64,000 nucleotides of DNA from an uncultured Flavobacteriaceae bacterium (GCA_947501845.1 CANMXP010000001.1:186001-250000); one strand, 5' to 3'. Counted from the first letter of the stretch, positions 35,399 through 45,124 are shown. Notes: generated by a model not told the origin, from the sequence alone. A program made the numbers and translations.

Positions 35399-36673
35399 TT
35401 AATATCTTATTTTTTTGTACAGCCTGTATATTGCTGAAAATTTGTTTCTTACTATAAATTTAACTTTATCTGTAAATCCATTAGAGTTTTTAATTTTGTC
35501 TTCTAAAAGATTATGGATTTCTCCATTACGTATCCTATCTAGTTGAATTTTCTCTAATGCTTCATCATTAAATGTGAAAATAGACTTCGTTGTTTTGGCT
35601 TTTTCCATGAGCTCCCACCAAAAATATTGCATACCTCTACTAGCGCCTCCAATATTTAGTGTTTCGAAAATACCAGCATAAACATGCTCATCTACATTAA
35701 AACCATAATTATTAGGGTTTTTACCATTTAATATAATGCCTAATATCGTTCGATAACATTTTTCACAGCTACTACAGTTAAAACCATCTCTACGCTCTGA
35801 ATAGCACACACGTAACTTGAAATTCGAATCTGTATTAGCCGAAAATTTTGTTATTAAATCAACTTTATCTTGTCTTTTAAGCTCGTAACCGTCGTGAAAA
35901 ACTTTAATAGAAGCCCAAGAAATTTTTTCATCAATTTGAGGTGTTGAGCCCCAAGCAATGTCAATTTGTTCTGTGTACGATGATGCGATATAAATACCAC
36001 TATATGAGTTTATGTACGAAATAGGGGCAAGGGATCCTATGAGTGATAAACCGTGCTGAACTTTTCCCCACCAACCAATGTCTTTTAGCAATAGTTCTAC
36101 TTGATACGTGTAAAAAGATCTCACATTGGTTTCTATATATTGTTTCTTGTTTTTTTGTAGAAGTTTTTCATTTTCTACAAAGTTGGTGAAGTCGTTCCAT
36201 TGCGATTGATCTTCAATTTCAATATCTGCTCCCAGTATGGTTACAAGGTCAGGGGTTTTATCATAAGCTCTAATGTATGTAGCATAAGCATCAACGCCAC
36301 CACTAAAGAGCATCGCTGTATTTTGACCTTCTATTTTATTTTCGACTAACTGTTTGGCAATTAAGTCACCTGTTAGATTATAGTCTAAAAATTGCTTTTC
36401 AAATTCAATTTTAACCAATTTAATAGCTTCGTAAAAATCGGTATCTAAAGACTCTACCTCAATATCAAAACCAGCAAACCAAGCGATAGGTAGCATATTT
36501 GACAAAAAAGGAATAACCAAAATACTATCTGGAACTTTGCTTACATCAATGTCGTACTTAGCATAAAATAAGTCTTTTAAGTTAAAGTACTTCTGGATAT
36601 CATTGCTGGCCTCGTAGTTGTATACAACTTTTTTACCATCATCTTCAAGATTTATGTTTTTAAGTTTAAGCAT
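35399..36673 (-). CDS. QueC/ExsB-like PP-loop enzyme of unknown substrate
   Basis: A 424-residue protein. LFSGGVDAYATY at about 123-133 is the SGGxD PP-loop that binds ATP in N-type pyrophosphatases. About 170 residues later comes C-x9-C-x2-C-x2-C (within VCYSERRDGFNCSSCEKC, near 290-306), very like the zinc site of QueC (7-cyano-7-deazaguanine synthase). QueC is only about 220-230 residues long; this protein has an extra N-terminal region of about 110 residues and a longer C-terminus. No other queuosine gene is nearby. It lies between the flippase gene (1-base overlap) and the pyruvyltransferase, so a role in modifying the polysaccharide, for example amidating a uronate carboxyl, is plausible but unproven. 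Confidence 0.72.
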   Translation of the reverse strand: MLKLKNINLEDDGKKVVYNYEASNDIQKYFNLKDLFYAKYDIDVSKVPDSILVIPFLSNMLPIAWFAGFDIEVESLDTDFYEAIKLVKIEFEKQFLDYNLTGDLIAKQLVENKIEGQNTAMLFSGGVDAYATYIRAYDKTPDLVTILGADIEIEDQSQWNDFTNFVENEKLLQKNKKQYIETNVRSFYTYQVELLLKDIGWWGKVQHGLSLIGSLAPISYINSYSGIYIASSYTEQIDIAWGSTPQIDEKISWASIKVFHDGYELKRQDKVDLITKFSANTDSNFKLRVCYSERRDGFNCSSCEKCYRTILGIILNGKNPNNYGFNVDEHVYAGIFETLNIGGASRGMQYFWWELMEKAKTTKSIFTFNDEALEKIQLDRIRNGEIHNLLEDKIKNSNGFTDKVKFIVRNKFSAIYRLYKKIRY

Positions 36674-38205
36674 TATCTTGTGAGTTTTATTAATTTAAAA
36701 AGAGGATTCATTGTCCTTTTGACTAAATCCTTTTCAAAATCGATTAATCCAATATTATATGCAAGAATACTAAACACAATACTATAAATAACAGCTTTTA
36801 ATACAAAATTTAGCCATCCTATTCCTGGAATCATGTTAATGAGATACCCTAAACCTATAGCCAATAAGATTAAAAAAATGGTTTTATTAAATAATTCTTT
36901 AAAAAATCGAATAATATTAAGCCCTATTTTTTTGTGGTAATAAAAATTCATAACGTTTTGAACAATTAACCAAGCAACTACAGACCCTGCCATCATACCA
37001 ATTGCTCCGTAATGGTGTGCTAAAATGGCTCCTAAAATGGTTCCTAATATCATAAACGAAAGATACAAAATGGCTTTAAACCTTAATTTACTTTTAGCTT
37101 CTAAAATAGAATTTCCGAAGCCTTGAACAAGCGGTAGGGTGTAAGCAACCATTATCATTAAAGCAATTAACCAAGACTGGTAACTACCTTCTTTTTCTAA
37201 TTCTCCACCAACCCAAAGGAAAACAAATTGTTTGCCAAAAAGAATAAAAGCAGTTAGTATAAACATCAAGATAATGAAAGATAGTCTGCCTATTTTAATC
37301 ATCATATCTGTTAATTCTTCTCCTGAGGCATTATCTACCGACATTTTAGTGGCTCTTGGCAAAAAAACACTTGAAATAGCAGTTGAGAAGGCACCATAGT
37401 AAGTTCCCAATGCAATCCCTATTCCATAAATACTTAATACTTCGGGAGGTGCAATTCTACCTAGTACCCAATGTCCCGCTTTCCATTGAAATAGTGAAAC
37501 TAATGCGAAGACAAATATCCACGTAGAATAACTAAAAATATGTTTTATAAAATTAATAGAAAATGAGTGGAGTTTTATTTTTATATGTAATTTTTTAAAT
37601 ACGTAGTATCCTGTAATTAATATAATTAAAAGATTAAAAATAGAATCCACAATTACAAGGGCTATAGCCTTGCCTCCAAATAGTAAGACACCAGCGACGG
37701 TCACAGACCTTAAAATATATCTTACAATGTTGAGGGTTTTAGGGAAAACAAATTCTTCATACCCATAGCATATCCCTGTTAAGGAACCTCCGGGCAACCC
37801 TACGGCCAGATTAAAAATGAATATTGCAAAAATCACTTTAGCAATTTCAATTTCTTCTGGAGTCATTTTAGTAAAATACGAATCTATGTATCCATAAAAA
37901 ATAACACCTATTATAATAATCAAAGTAGAGATCCCAAGATATATTAGCATAGTAGTTGCTAAAAAGTTTTCTTGACCGACTTTATCTTTCTCTGCTTTAT
38001 ATTTTGCAACAAACCTTACTATGGTGTTGTTCAAACCAAAATCCAATAGAGAAATTGTGCCGACTAAAGCACCTATTGTTAGATAAATACCATACTCGTC
38101 CTTGCCTAAATGATTAAGTATAAAAGGCGTCATTAACAGACCTATTACATTTGTTAATATAATAGTTGTATAATTTAAAAAAGCACCTTTTTTTAATTGG
38201 CTCAA
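36673..38205 (-). CDS. Oligosaccharide flippase (Wzx, MOP superfamily)
   Basis: A 510-residue protein with about 14 predicted membrane helices. It opens with LKKGAFLNYTTIILTNVIGLLMTPFIL and has the LLDFGLNNTIVRF segment near 54-66 that marks Wzx-type flippases. The start is a TTG at 38205; no ATG gives a complete first helix. It should move lipid-linked repeat units to the periplasmic face for the EpsG-like polymerase at 26154. Confidence 0.88.
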   Translation of the reverse strand: MSQLKKGAFLNYTTIILTNVIGLLMTPFILNHLGKDEYGIYLTIGALVGTISLLDFGLNNTIVRFVAKYKAEKDKVGQENFLATTMLIYLGISTLIIIIGVIFYGYIDSYFTKMTPEEIEIAKVIFAIFIFNLAVGLPGGSLTGICYGYEEFVFPKTLNIVRYILRSVTVAGVLLFGGKAIALVIVDSIFNLLIILITGYYVFKKLHIKIKLHSFSINFIKHIFSYSTWIFVFALVSLFQWKAGHWVLGRIAPPEVLSIYGIGIALGTYYGAFSTAISSVFLPRATKMSVDNASGEELTDMMIKIGRLSFIILMFILTAFILFGKQFVFLWVGGELEKEGSYQSWLIALMIMVAYTLPLVQGFGNSILEAKSKLRFKAILYLSFMILGTILGAILAHHYGAIGMMAGSVVAWLIVQNVMNFYYHKKIGLNIIRFFKELFNKTIFLILLAIGLGYLINMIPGIGWLNFVLKAVIYSIVFSILAYNIGLIDFEKDLVKRTMNPLFKLIKLTR

Positions 38206-38248
38206 AATGTTTGATTTTTAGTTAAAAATTATTTCAGGTTATATAAAG

Positions 38249-39529
38249 TTATAACCTTCCATTTACATTTTCGCTAAGTATGCCTTTAACGTCGTATAAG
38301 ATACCATTTGGTTTCAACAATGATTTTAAGTCTTCTTGAAGAAACTCTTTATGTGCCACAGTTAAAACAATAGCGTCAAATGTCCCTTCTGGTAATTGTT
38401 TTACCGTTTGTAAATCATATTCATGTTTTACTTCCTCTGGATTTGCCCAAGGGTCGTACACGGTTACTTGTGTATCGTAACTTTTTAGCTGGTTGATAAC
38501 ATCAACAGCTTTTGTATTTCTAACATCTGGACAATTTTCTTTGAAAGTAATTCCAAGAGCTAATATTTTTGAGTCTTTGATCCGAATATCGTTCTTCACC
38601 ATTAGTTTGATAATCTCAGAAGCTACATATTGTCCCATGCTATCATTTACACGACGTCCTGCTAATATGATTTCTGGGTGGTATCCAACTTCTTGTGCTT
38701 TCTGTGCCAAATAATAAGGATCTACACCAATACAATGTCCTCCAACTAACCCAGGTTTAAAAGGTAAAAAGTTCCATTTAGTTCCAGCTGCTTCTAAAAC
38801 TGAATGTGTATCGATATCCATTAAATTAAAAATCTTAGCCAATTCATTAACAAAAGCAATATTTATGTCGCGTTGCGAGTTTTCGATTACTTTAGCAGCT
38901 TCAGCTACTTTAATTGTTGGTGCTAAATGAGTTCCAGCTGTTATAACGCTAGCATATAAAGCATCCACCTTTTTACCAATTTCGGGGGTAGAGCCAGCCG
39001 TTACTTTAAGTATTTTATCAACTGTGTGCAATTTATCGCCAGGATTGATTCTTTCTGGTGAATAGCCCGCATAAAAATCTTTATTAAACGCGAGACCACT
39101 TATTTTTTCAAGAACTGGCACACATTCATCTTCTGTCACGCCAGGGTAGACAGTTGATTCATAGATAACAATATCTCCTTTCTTTAAAACCTTAGCGACA
39201 GTTTCACTAGATTTATAAAGAGGCGTTAAATCTGGCCTATTGTTTTTGTCAATAGGAGTAGGAACCGTAATCACATAATAATTACAGTCTTTTATATCTT
39301 CAAGTGAGGCACTACAGAATAAACCGATACCATTTCCTGCATGATTTTTTAAAACTGATTTTAAGGTGTCGGAATCCACTTCAAGAGTGGCATCATTTCC
39401 TTCAGATAATTCATTAATTCTGCTTTGATTAATATCAAAGCCTACAACATTATATTTCGTTGCAAAAAGTCTAGCCAATGGTAAGCCAACATAGCCTAAT
39501 CCGATAACGGCAATTTTAATATCCTTCAT
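38249..39529 (-). CDS. UDP-N-acetylhexosamine 6-dehydrogenase (TviB/WbpO type)
   Basis: A 426-residue nucleotide-sugar dehydrogenase. GLGYVGLPLARLFA at 10-23 binds NAD, TVPTPID near 89-95 and GYSPERINPGD near 155-165 are family motifs, and GGHCIGVDPYYLA holds the catalytic Cys266. The sequence around the Cys and the AGRRVNDSMG segment match the Vi-antigen TviB and WbpO group, which make UDP-GlcNAcA or UDP-GalNAcA. Paired with the epimerase at 39552-40550 it would supply a HexNAc uronic acid. This is the first half of the unit's precursor supply. Confidence 0.9.
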   Translation of the reverse strand: MKDIKIAVIGLGYVGLPLARLFATKYNVVGFDINQSRINELSEGNDATLEVDSDTLKSVLKNHAGNGIGLFCSASLEDIKDCNYYVITVPTPIDKNNRPDLTPLYKSSETVAKVLKKGDIVIYESTVYPGVTEDECVPVLEKISGLAFNKDFYAGYSPERINPGDKLHTVDKILKVTAGSTPEIGKKVDALYASVITAGTHLAPTIKVAEAAKVIENSQRDINIAFVNELAKIFNLMDIDTHSVLEAAGTKWNFLPFKPGLVGGHCIGVDPYYLAQKAQEVGYHPEIILAGRRVNDSMGQYVASEIIKLMVKNDIRIKDSKILALGITFKENCPDVRNTKAVDVINQLKSYDTQVTVYDPWANPEEVKHEYDLQTVKQLPEGTFDAIVLTVAHKEFLQEDLKSLLKPNGILYDVKGILSENVNGRL

Positions 39530-39551
39530 TTTTTATTTTGATAATATAACT

Positions 39552-40550
39552 TTATTTTAAATTTTCCCAATACCATTTTACAGCTTCTTTTAAACCACTG
39601 TCAATATTGTATTTCGGGTCATAATTTAATAATTGTTTTGCTTTATCAATAGAAGCTAAAGAGTGAGGGATATCTCCAATTCTATTATCTCTGTGCTTTA
39701 TTTCAATATTACCTATAACGCTATCAAATTCAGATAAATATTCTTTTAGTAAAGTCGCTAATTCAATTAATGTAGTTCGTTCTCCGTATGCGACATTGTA
39801 CACAGTGTTTAATGCATCTTTGTTATCAACAGTTAATGCATTAATATTCATTTGAACCACATTATCAATAAAAGTAAAGTCTCTTGAATAACTTCCATCT
39901 CCATTAATAACAGGTGATTCGTGGTTCATATATTGTTGAACAAACTTTGGGATTACTGCTGCATATGCTCCATTAGGATCTTGCCTTCTACCAAAGACAT
40001 TAAAATAACGTAAACCAATAGTATCTAATTTATATGTGCTAAAAAAGATTTCTGCATATAATTCGTTTACGTATTTGGTAATAGCATAAGGAGATAATGG
40101 TTTTCCAATGGTATCTTCAACCTTAGGTAATGCCTCATGATCTCCATATGTAGAAGAACTGGCTGCATATACAAAGCGCTTTACATTGGCATCTCTAGCA
40201 GCGACTAACATATTTAAAAACCCAGAAACATTTACATCGTTTGTTGTAATAGGATCATTTATAGACCTTGGTACAGATCCTAAAGCGGCTTGATGCAATA
40301 CGTAGTTTACACCAGCACATGCATTATGACAATCATCAAGGTTTCTAATATCTCCCTCAATTAATTTAAAATTGTCATTATTTAAAAAAGGGGCTATATT
40401 AGTTCGTTTTCCTGTCGAGAAATTATCTAAGCAAACTACCTTTATGTTATGGTCTAATAAAACTTCACATAGGTTAGAGCCAATAAAGCCTGCACCTCCA
40501 GTAATAAGTATTGTTTTTCCTGATAAAGTTTTTAGTTGTTGTTCGGTCAT
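39552..40550 (-). CDS. UDP-N-acetylhexosamine C4-epimerase (TviC/WbpP type)
   Basis: A 332-residue extended short-chain dehydrogenase. ITGGAGFIGSNLCE at 16-29 binds NAD, the AASSSTYGD strand carries the catalytic serine near 131-133, and Tyr155/Lys159 lie in YAITK. Features such as VPRSINDP near 93-100 and YNVAYGERT near 250 match TviC/WbpP epimerases, which interconvert UDP-GlcNAc(A) and UDP-GalNAc(A). It is the first gene of the long leftward unit, 22 bases before the dehydrogenase. Confidence 0.9.
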   Translation of the reverse strand: MTEQQLKTLSGKTILITGGAGFIGSNLCEVLLDHNIKVVCLDNFSTGKRTNIAPFLNNDNFKLIEGDIRNLDDCHNACAGVNYVLHQAALGSVPRSINDPITTNDVNVSGFLNMLVAARDANVKRFVYAASSSTYGDHEALPKVEDTIGKPLSPYAITKYVNELYAEIFFSTYKLDTIGLRYFNVFGRRQDPNGAYAAVIPKFVQQYMNHESPVINGDGSYSRDFTFIDNVVQMNINALTVDNKDALNTVYNVAYGERTTLIELATLLKEYLSEFDSVIGNIEIKHRDNRIGDIPHSLASIDKAKQLLNYDPKYNIDSGLKEAVKWYWENLK

Positions 40551-40581
40551 TTTTAGATTTAGGATTTATTTTAATTCGAGG

Positions 40582-40613
40582 CAAATATTAAAAAAATAAA
40601 CGGAACGGGTCAA
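40582..40613 (-). promoter_or_regulatory. Promoter of the leftward capsule unit
   Basis: Minus strand: TTG (40613-40611), 20 bases, then TAATATTTG (40590-40582). This matches the Bacteroidota TTG/TAnnTTTG promoter except for one extra base in the spacer of the -7 box. It lies 32 bases before the epimerase start. Confidence 0.45.
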
Positions 40614-40634
40614 CTATTTATATCAATACCCGTT
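40604..40634. repeat. Inverted repeat overlapping the -33 element (possible operator)
   Basis: AACGGGT (40604-40610) and ACCCGTT (40628-40634) form a perfect 7-base inverted repeat with 17 bases between the arms, about two helical turns centre to centre. The TTG of the -33 element falls in the spacer right next to one arm, the arrangement expected of a dimeric regulator's site. Confidence 0.4.
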
Positions 40635-41106
40635 TTTCCCGATGAAATTCATCTATGTGTAAAAATAAACGATCAAACAAAGGTCTGGATAAAAACCTGA
40701 CCATTGTTTCCCTTTTGAATTGTATTTATAATCGCATTCTTTATGTGTATTAAAAAACCCACAAAAACACAAACCTTAAACAAATTAGTCAAACCAAAAA
40801 TTGAAATTATAGAATCGATGATATGCATACTTTTGCTTTCAATTAAAACCGGAGGTGTAGTTAACCGATTTTAATTACTCTTTTAGCGAAATAAATTGAT
40901 TCTAACCGTATTGCTTTAAAACAATTACTAAATTTACGCCGTAAAACACAAATTGAATTGATTAATAGCAAATTAATTTAATTGTATTAAAAATGATAAA
41001 AATAAAATATTTCCAAAATCTCTCAATTAATCCATTTAAATAGATTAATATAAATATTTTAAAAATCACTTAATACTAACGTTAATTTAAGCTAATAATA
41101 GGTAAT

Positions 41107-41114
41107 TAATTTTG
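41107..41114 (+). promoter_or_regulatory. -7 promoter motif for the rightward capsule unit
   Basis: TAATTTTG matches TAnnTTTG and lies 112 bases before the aminotransferase start. No TTG at -33 is seen. The leader between them contains the hairpin TAACC-GTAAAA-GGTTA. Confidence 0.35.
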
Positions 41115-41226
41115 TTTTATGAATAAAGAGGGAAATCATTCAGAAATAGTATATGTAATTAATTGTGTAACCGTAAAAGGTTATACGGATTCTGTATGCA
41201 ATAAACTGAAATTATAAAACTTATAA

Positions 41227-42357
41227 ATGTTGACCAAAACTAAAATATATTTATCATCACCTCACATGGGAGGATCGGAGCAAAAATTTGTAACAGAAGC
41301 TTTTGATACTAATTGGATCGCTCCATTAGGGCCTCATGTTGATGGTTTTGAAAATGATATAAGAACTTATTTAGGTAAAGACAAGCATGTTGCAGCTTTA
41401 AGTTCTGGTACGGCCGCTATTCATTTAGCACTTCAATTGCTTAATGTATCTAATGGAGATGAAGTTTTATGTCAAAGTTTTACTTTTTCTGCTTCTGCAA
41501 ATCCTATATTATATCAAGGCGCTACACCTATTTTTATAGATAGTGAATCTGATACTTGGAATATGTCTCCAGAGTTATTGGAAATAGCTATTAAAGATAG
41601 AATAGAAAAATATAAAAAACCAAAAGCAATTATAGCAGTTCATTTATATGGAATGCCATATAAAGCAAATGAAATTAATGCCATTGCTGAAAAATATGAA
41701 ATTCCAGTCATAGAAGATAGTGCTGAAGCTCTAGGCAGTACTTATTTTAATCAAAATTGCGCAACACTTTCTGATATTGGTATATTATCATTTAATGGTA
41801 ACAAAATAATAACCACCTCAGGAGGAGGTGCTTTGATTACAAATACACAAAGTCTAAAAGAAAAAGCAGTTTTTCTATCGACCCAAGCAAGAGATAATGC
41901 GCCTCACTATGAGCATTCATCTATAGGTTATAATTATAGAATGAGTAATGTTTTAGCAGGTATTGGTAGAGGCCAAATGGAAGTGATTGATGAGAGAGTT
42001 AAAGCTAGAAGAAGAAATTTCGATTTCTATAAAGCGAATTTATCGCAATGTAGTACTATTGAATTTTTAGAAGAACCTCAAGGGTTCTTTTCAAATAGAT
42101 GGATTACTTGTATAAAAACAGACTCTTTTGAGACTCGCGAACAAATAAGGCTCACATTGTTGAAAGATGATATCGAGTCCAGACCATTATGGAAACCAAT
42201 GCACATGCAACCAGTCTTTAAAGACTATCTCCATTTTACAAATGGAATTTCAGAAGATCTTTTTGATAAAGGCCTTTGTTTACCAAGTGGATCTAATTTA
42301 AGTCAAGACGACTTAGATAGAGTGCTTAATAATATTTTAAAAACCCCCAACTTATGA
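41227..42357 (+). CDS. DegT/DnrJ/EryC1/StrS-family sugar aminotransferase (PglE-like)
   Basis: A 376-residue PLP-dependent enzyme. ALSSGTAAIHLAL near 57-69 and EDSAEALGS near 163-171 bind the cofactor, and SFNGNKIITTSGGG places the Schiff-base lysine at Lys193. The opening IYLSSPHMGGSEQKFV is typical of PglE-like transaminases, which aminate a UDP-4-keto-6-deoxy-HexNAc made by a PglF-like dehydratase. That dehydratase is encoded next, overlapping by 4 bases (ATGA). Together they would produce a UDP-2-acetamido-4-amino-2,4,6-trideoxyhexose. Confidence 0.88.
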   Translation: MLTKTKIYLSSPHMGGSEQKFVTEAFDTNWIAPLGPHVDGFENDIRTYLGKDKHVAALSSGTAAIHLALQLLNVSNGDEVLCQSFTFSASANPILYQGATPIFIDSESDTWNMSPELLEIAIKDRIEKYKKPKAIIAVHLYGMPYKANEINAIAEKYEIPVIEDSAEALGSTYFNQNCATLSDIGILSFNGNKIITTSGGGALITNTQSLKEKAVFLSTQARDNAPHYEHSSIGYNYRMSNVLAGIGRGQMEVIDERVKARRRNFDFYKANLSQCSTIEFLEEPQGFFSNRWITCIKTDSFETREQIRLTLLKDDIESRPLWKPMHMQPVFKDYLHFTNGISEDLFDKGLCLPSGSNLSQDDLDRVLNNILKTPNL

Positions 42358-44294
42358 TAAATAATTACTTTTCCTATTTCTCTCAGAAATATGCTTCGAA
42401 ATGGCTCGTTTTAGCTATTGATTTGGCAACTGTCTTGTCAACGTTTTTTATTGCATATTTAATTAGGTTTAATTTTACATTAAATTTTGATTTAAAACAG
42501 TTTTTAATCCAATTACCTTTTTTGGCTACAGTAGCTACCTTTAGCTTTTTATTAATAGGGTCATTTAAAAGTGTTATTAGACATACAGGATTTACAGATG
42601 TTGTAAACTTATTCAAATCTGTTACCATTATGTCATTAACATGTATTGTTGCAGTATTTATAAACAGAATATTTGAAATATTTCCAGAATTTACAATACC
42701 ATTATCAATTGTAATCATGCATGCTTTGTTGAGTTTTGTTATGCTTAGCGCCAGTAGATTACTTTTTAAAATGACTTATAAATACTTGAAATGCAAATTA
42801 ATGTCTTCAAAAAGAGTTTTAATTTATGGGGCTGGTGACTCAGGAATTGTTACTTATAATGCCTTAATAAGCAATGTTAGTACAAAATTTCAAGTCGTTG
42901 GTTTTATTGACGATAATTCAAGAAAAAAAGGAAAATCAATAAACGGTATTTCTATTTTTTCAAAAGAAAAAATTACTAATGCTTATATTGAGGCTAATCA
43001 AATTGATGAATTGATTATAGCTTCTAAAAATATAGAAAAGGAAAACTTATTTGGCTTTGTAAACCTTGATATAAAGATCACTAAAGTACCACCTATTGAA
43101 AGCTGGATTAATGGAGAATTAAATGTTAAGCAAATTAAACAAGTACAAATTGAAGATTTATTAGGAAGGCCTCCTATTGAAATTAATAATCCAAATTTGA
43201 TAAACGAGTTTACAGGAGAAACAGTTATTGTTACTGGTGCTGCAGGGTCTATAGGCAGTGAATTGGTTAAACAACTTTCTAATTTTGATGTAAAAGAATT
43301 AATTCTTGTGGACCAAGCAGAATCTGCTCTTTATGATGTACAACAAGATTTAAAGCAAAATGGAAAACATAATTTTACCGCTATAGTAGCCGATATTCGT
43401 GATGGTTTAAGAATAGATACTATTTTTCAAAACCATAAACCAACCATGGTATTTCATGCCGCAGCTTATAAGCATGTCCCGTTAATGGAAAAATCACCTT
43501 ACGAGGCTATTAAAATCAATGTGAATGGTACTAAGCTTTTAGCAGATACAGCATCTCGATATAATGTGAAGAAATTTGTCTTTGTATCTACAGATAAAGC
43601 TGTTAACCCAACAAGCGTTATGGGAGCCACTAAAAGAATGGCAGAGATGTACATTAGCTGTCTTCAAAAAGAAAGTAAAACAAAATTCATTACAACAAGA
43701 TTTGGTAATGTGTTAGGTTCTAATGGTTCTGTTATTCCGTTGTTTAAGAAACAAATTGAAAATGATGGGCCTCTTACTTTAACGCATAAAGAAATTACTA
43801 GATATTTTATGACTATCCCAGAAGCCTCTCAATTAGTTCTTGAAGCAGGAACCATGGGTAAAGGAGGTGAGATTTTTATATTTGATATGGGTGAATCTGT
43901 TAAGATATATGATCTTGCTAAAAATATGATAAAACTTTCAGGTTTAAGATTCCCTGAAGATATTGATATAAAAATTACTGGGTTAAGGCCAGGAGAAAAA
44001 CTATATGAAGAGCTATTGGCCAATGGCGAAAATACATTATCTACATATCATAAAAAGATAATGATTAGTAAAACTAGGGAATTAGATTATGATAAAGTTA
44101 AATCACAAATAGAAGAATTGTGCATAACTAATCGTTTCCAAAATAACAATATTGTTATGAAAATGAAACGATTAATTCCAGAATATAAGTCTAACAATTC
44201 TGATTACGAACGTTTCGATAAAAGAGTTCAGATTTATAAAAAAGTTAAAGGAATCTCTGAGGAAAGAGCCGATAAAAATTACGGAAACCTTTAA
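42354..44294 (+). CDS. Membrane-bound nucleoside-diphosphate-sugar 4,6-dehydratase (PglF/WbpM/CapD-like)
   Basis: A 646-residue protein of the usual long form. Four membrane helices lie within residues 15-140, followed by a first Rossmann-like domain (LIYGAGDSGIV near 160) and a catalytic SDR domain with VTGAAGSIGSELV near 293-305. STDKAVNPTSVMGATKR near 412-428 has Met in place of the SDR tyrosine, as in WbpM/PglF. It converts UDP-GlcNAc to the 4-keto-6-deoxy sugar for the aminotransferase upstream. A shorter, soluble relative lies at 50631-51701. Confidence 0.92.
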   Translation: MINNYFSYFSQKYASKWLVLAIDLATVLSTFFIAYLIRFNFTLNFDLKQFLIQLPFLATVATFSFLLIGSFKSVIRHTGFTDVVNLFKSVTIMSLTCIVAVFINRIFEIFPEFTIPLSIVIMHALLSFVMLSASRLLFKMTYKYLKCKLMSSKRVLIYGAGDSGIVTYNALISNVSTKFQVVGFIDDNSRKKGKSINGISIFSKEKITNAYIEANQIDELIIASKNIEKENLFGFVNLDIKITKVPPIESWINGELNVKQIKQVQIEDLLGRPPIEINNPNLINEFTGETVIVTGAAGSIGSELVKQLSNFDVKELILVDQAESALYDVQQDLKQNGKHNFTAIVADIRDGLRIDTIFQNHKPTMVFHAAAYKHVPLMEKSPYEAIKINVNGTKLLADTASRYNVKKFVFVSTDKAVNPTSVMGATKRMAEMYISCLQKESKTKFITTRFGNVLGSNGSVIPLFKKQIENDGPLTLTHKEITRYFMTIPEASQLVLEAGTMGKGGEIFIFDMGESVKIYDLAKNMIKLSGLRFPEDIDIKITGLRPGEKLYEELLANGENTLSTYHKKIMISKTRELDYDKVKSQIEELCITNRFQNNNIVMKMKRLIPEYKSNNSDYERFDKRVQIYKKVKGISEERADKNYGNL

Positions 44295-44337
44295 TAATCA
44301 ATTTTAATTTTACTATTTTCCCCAAATAATATTAAAA

Positions 44338-45111
44338 ATGGATAGACCACTTATACGAAGTAAGATGATAATTGCTACCATAATAATTGGTATGCTTTTT
44401 ACTTCATGTGCATCAAGACAGGATATAGTCTACTTTCAAAATGCCAAGAGTTTTGAAACTGTTGTTGATACTGATACTTTTACTGCTAAACTAAAAGTTG
44501 GGGATGTTGTGAGTATTTATGTTTCCACATTAGATCAAACGGTTACGCAGCCTTATAATCTCGTTAGGTCTGCTGGAGCACAAGGAGAATTGATAGATTA
44601 CCTAATTGATGTTGAAGGAAATATTGATTATCCTGTTTTAGGTAAAATAAAATTGTTAGGTCTTACCGTTGAAGAAGCCAAAGCACTTTTTAAGAAAAAA
44701 TTTGCAGAAGGTGAGCTGCTAAAGGACCCTGTAATTATTTTCCGTGTTCTTAATTTTAGAGTTACTGTAGCTGGTGAAGTTAATAATCCTGGTGTTTATC
44801 CCGTTTCTGGAGAAAGAATATCTATTCTTGAAGCACTTGGTATGGCTGGCGATTTAACCATAAAAGGAAGAAGAGACAATATATTAGTTGTCAGAGACTT
44901 TAATGGCACAAAAACATATACTAGAATAGACTTAACGAACAAAGAAGTTTTTAACTCGCCTGTTTATTATTTAACACAAAATGATTATGTTTATGTTGAG
45001 CCTAACAACTCAGCAATAAGTGGTGCTTCTGGTGATGCAAGAATTGGTACTCTAATTTCAATTACATCATTTCTTATAACAACAACACTTTTATTAATTA
45101 CTAGAAACTAG
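44338..45111 (+). CDS. Wza-like polysaccharide export outer-membrane lipoprotein
   Basis: A 257-residue protein. I keep the ATG at 44338 because it supplies the basic residues (R, R, K) before the hydrophobic stretch; the lipobox is LFTSC with Cys24. The polysaccharide export domain (KLKVGDVVSIYVSTLD onwards, to about 130) and an SLBB-like domain (VTVAGEVNNPGVYPV near 142-156) follow. A hydrophobic C-terminal helix near 238-255 is common in Bacteroidota Wza proteins. It forms the outer-membrane exit channel together with Wzc, encoded 13 bases downstream. Confidence 0.92.
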   Translation: MDRPLIRSKMIIATIIIGMLFTSCASRQDIVYFQNAKSFETVVDTDTFTAKLKVGDVVSIYVSTLDQTVTQPYNLVRSAGAQGELIDYLIDVEGNIDYPVLGKIKLLGLTVEEAKALFKKKFAEGELLKDPVIIFRVLNFRVTVAGEVNNPGVYPVSGERISILEALGMAGDLTIKGRRDNILVVRDFNGTKTYTRIDLTNKEVFNSPVYYLTQNDYVYVEPNNSAISGASGDARIGTLISITSFLITTTLLLITRN

Positions 45112-45124
45112 AAAGAAATTTAAA

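Larger units (their letters stand above)
40551..41226. other. Divergent intergenic region of the capsule locus
   Basis: This 676-base AT-rich stretch separates the leftward (40550) and rightward (41227) capsule units. It has a leftward promoter (40582-40613) overlapped by an inverted repeat (40604-40634), a rightward -7 motif (41107-41114) and a small TAACC/GGTTA hairpin at about 41168-41184. Only very short open frames occur (for example 32 codons from 40655), and none looks real. No UpxY-type antiterminator gene is seen beside it. Confidence 0.65.

Noticed and set aside
40655-40753. 32-codon ATG frame in the divergent capsule intergenic region
   Set aside because: It is short, has no protein-like features or promoter, and is expected by chance in such a gap.
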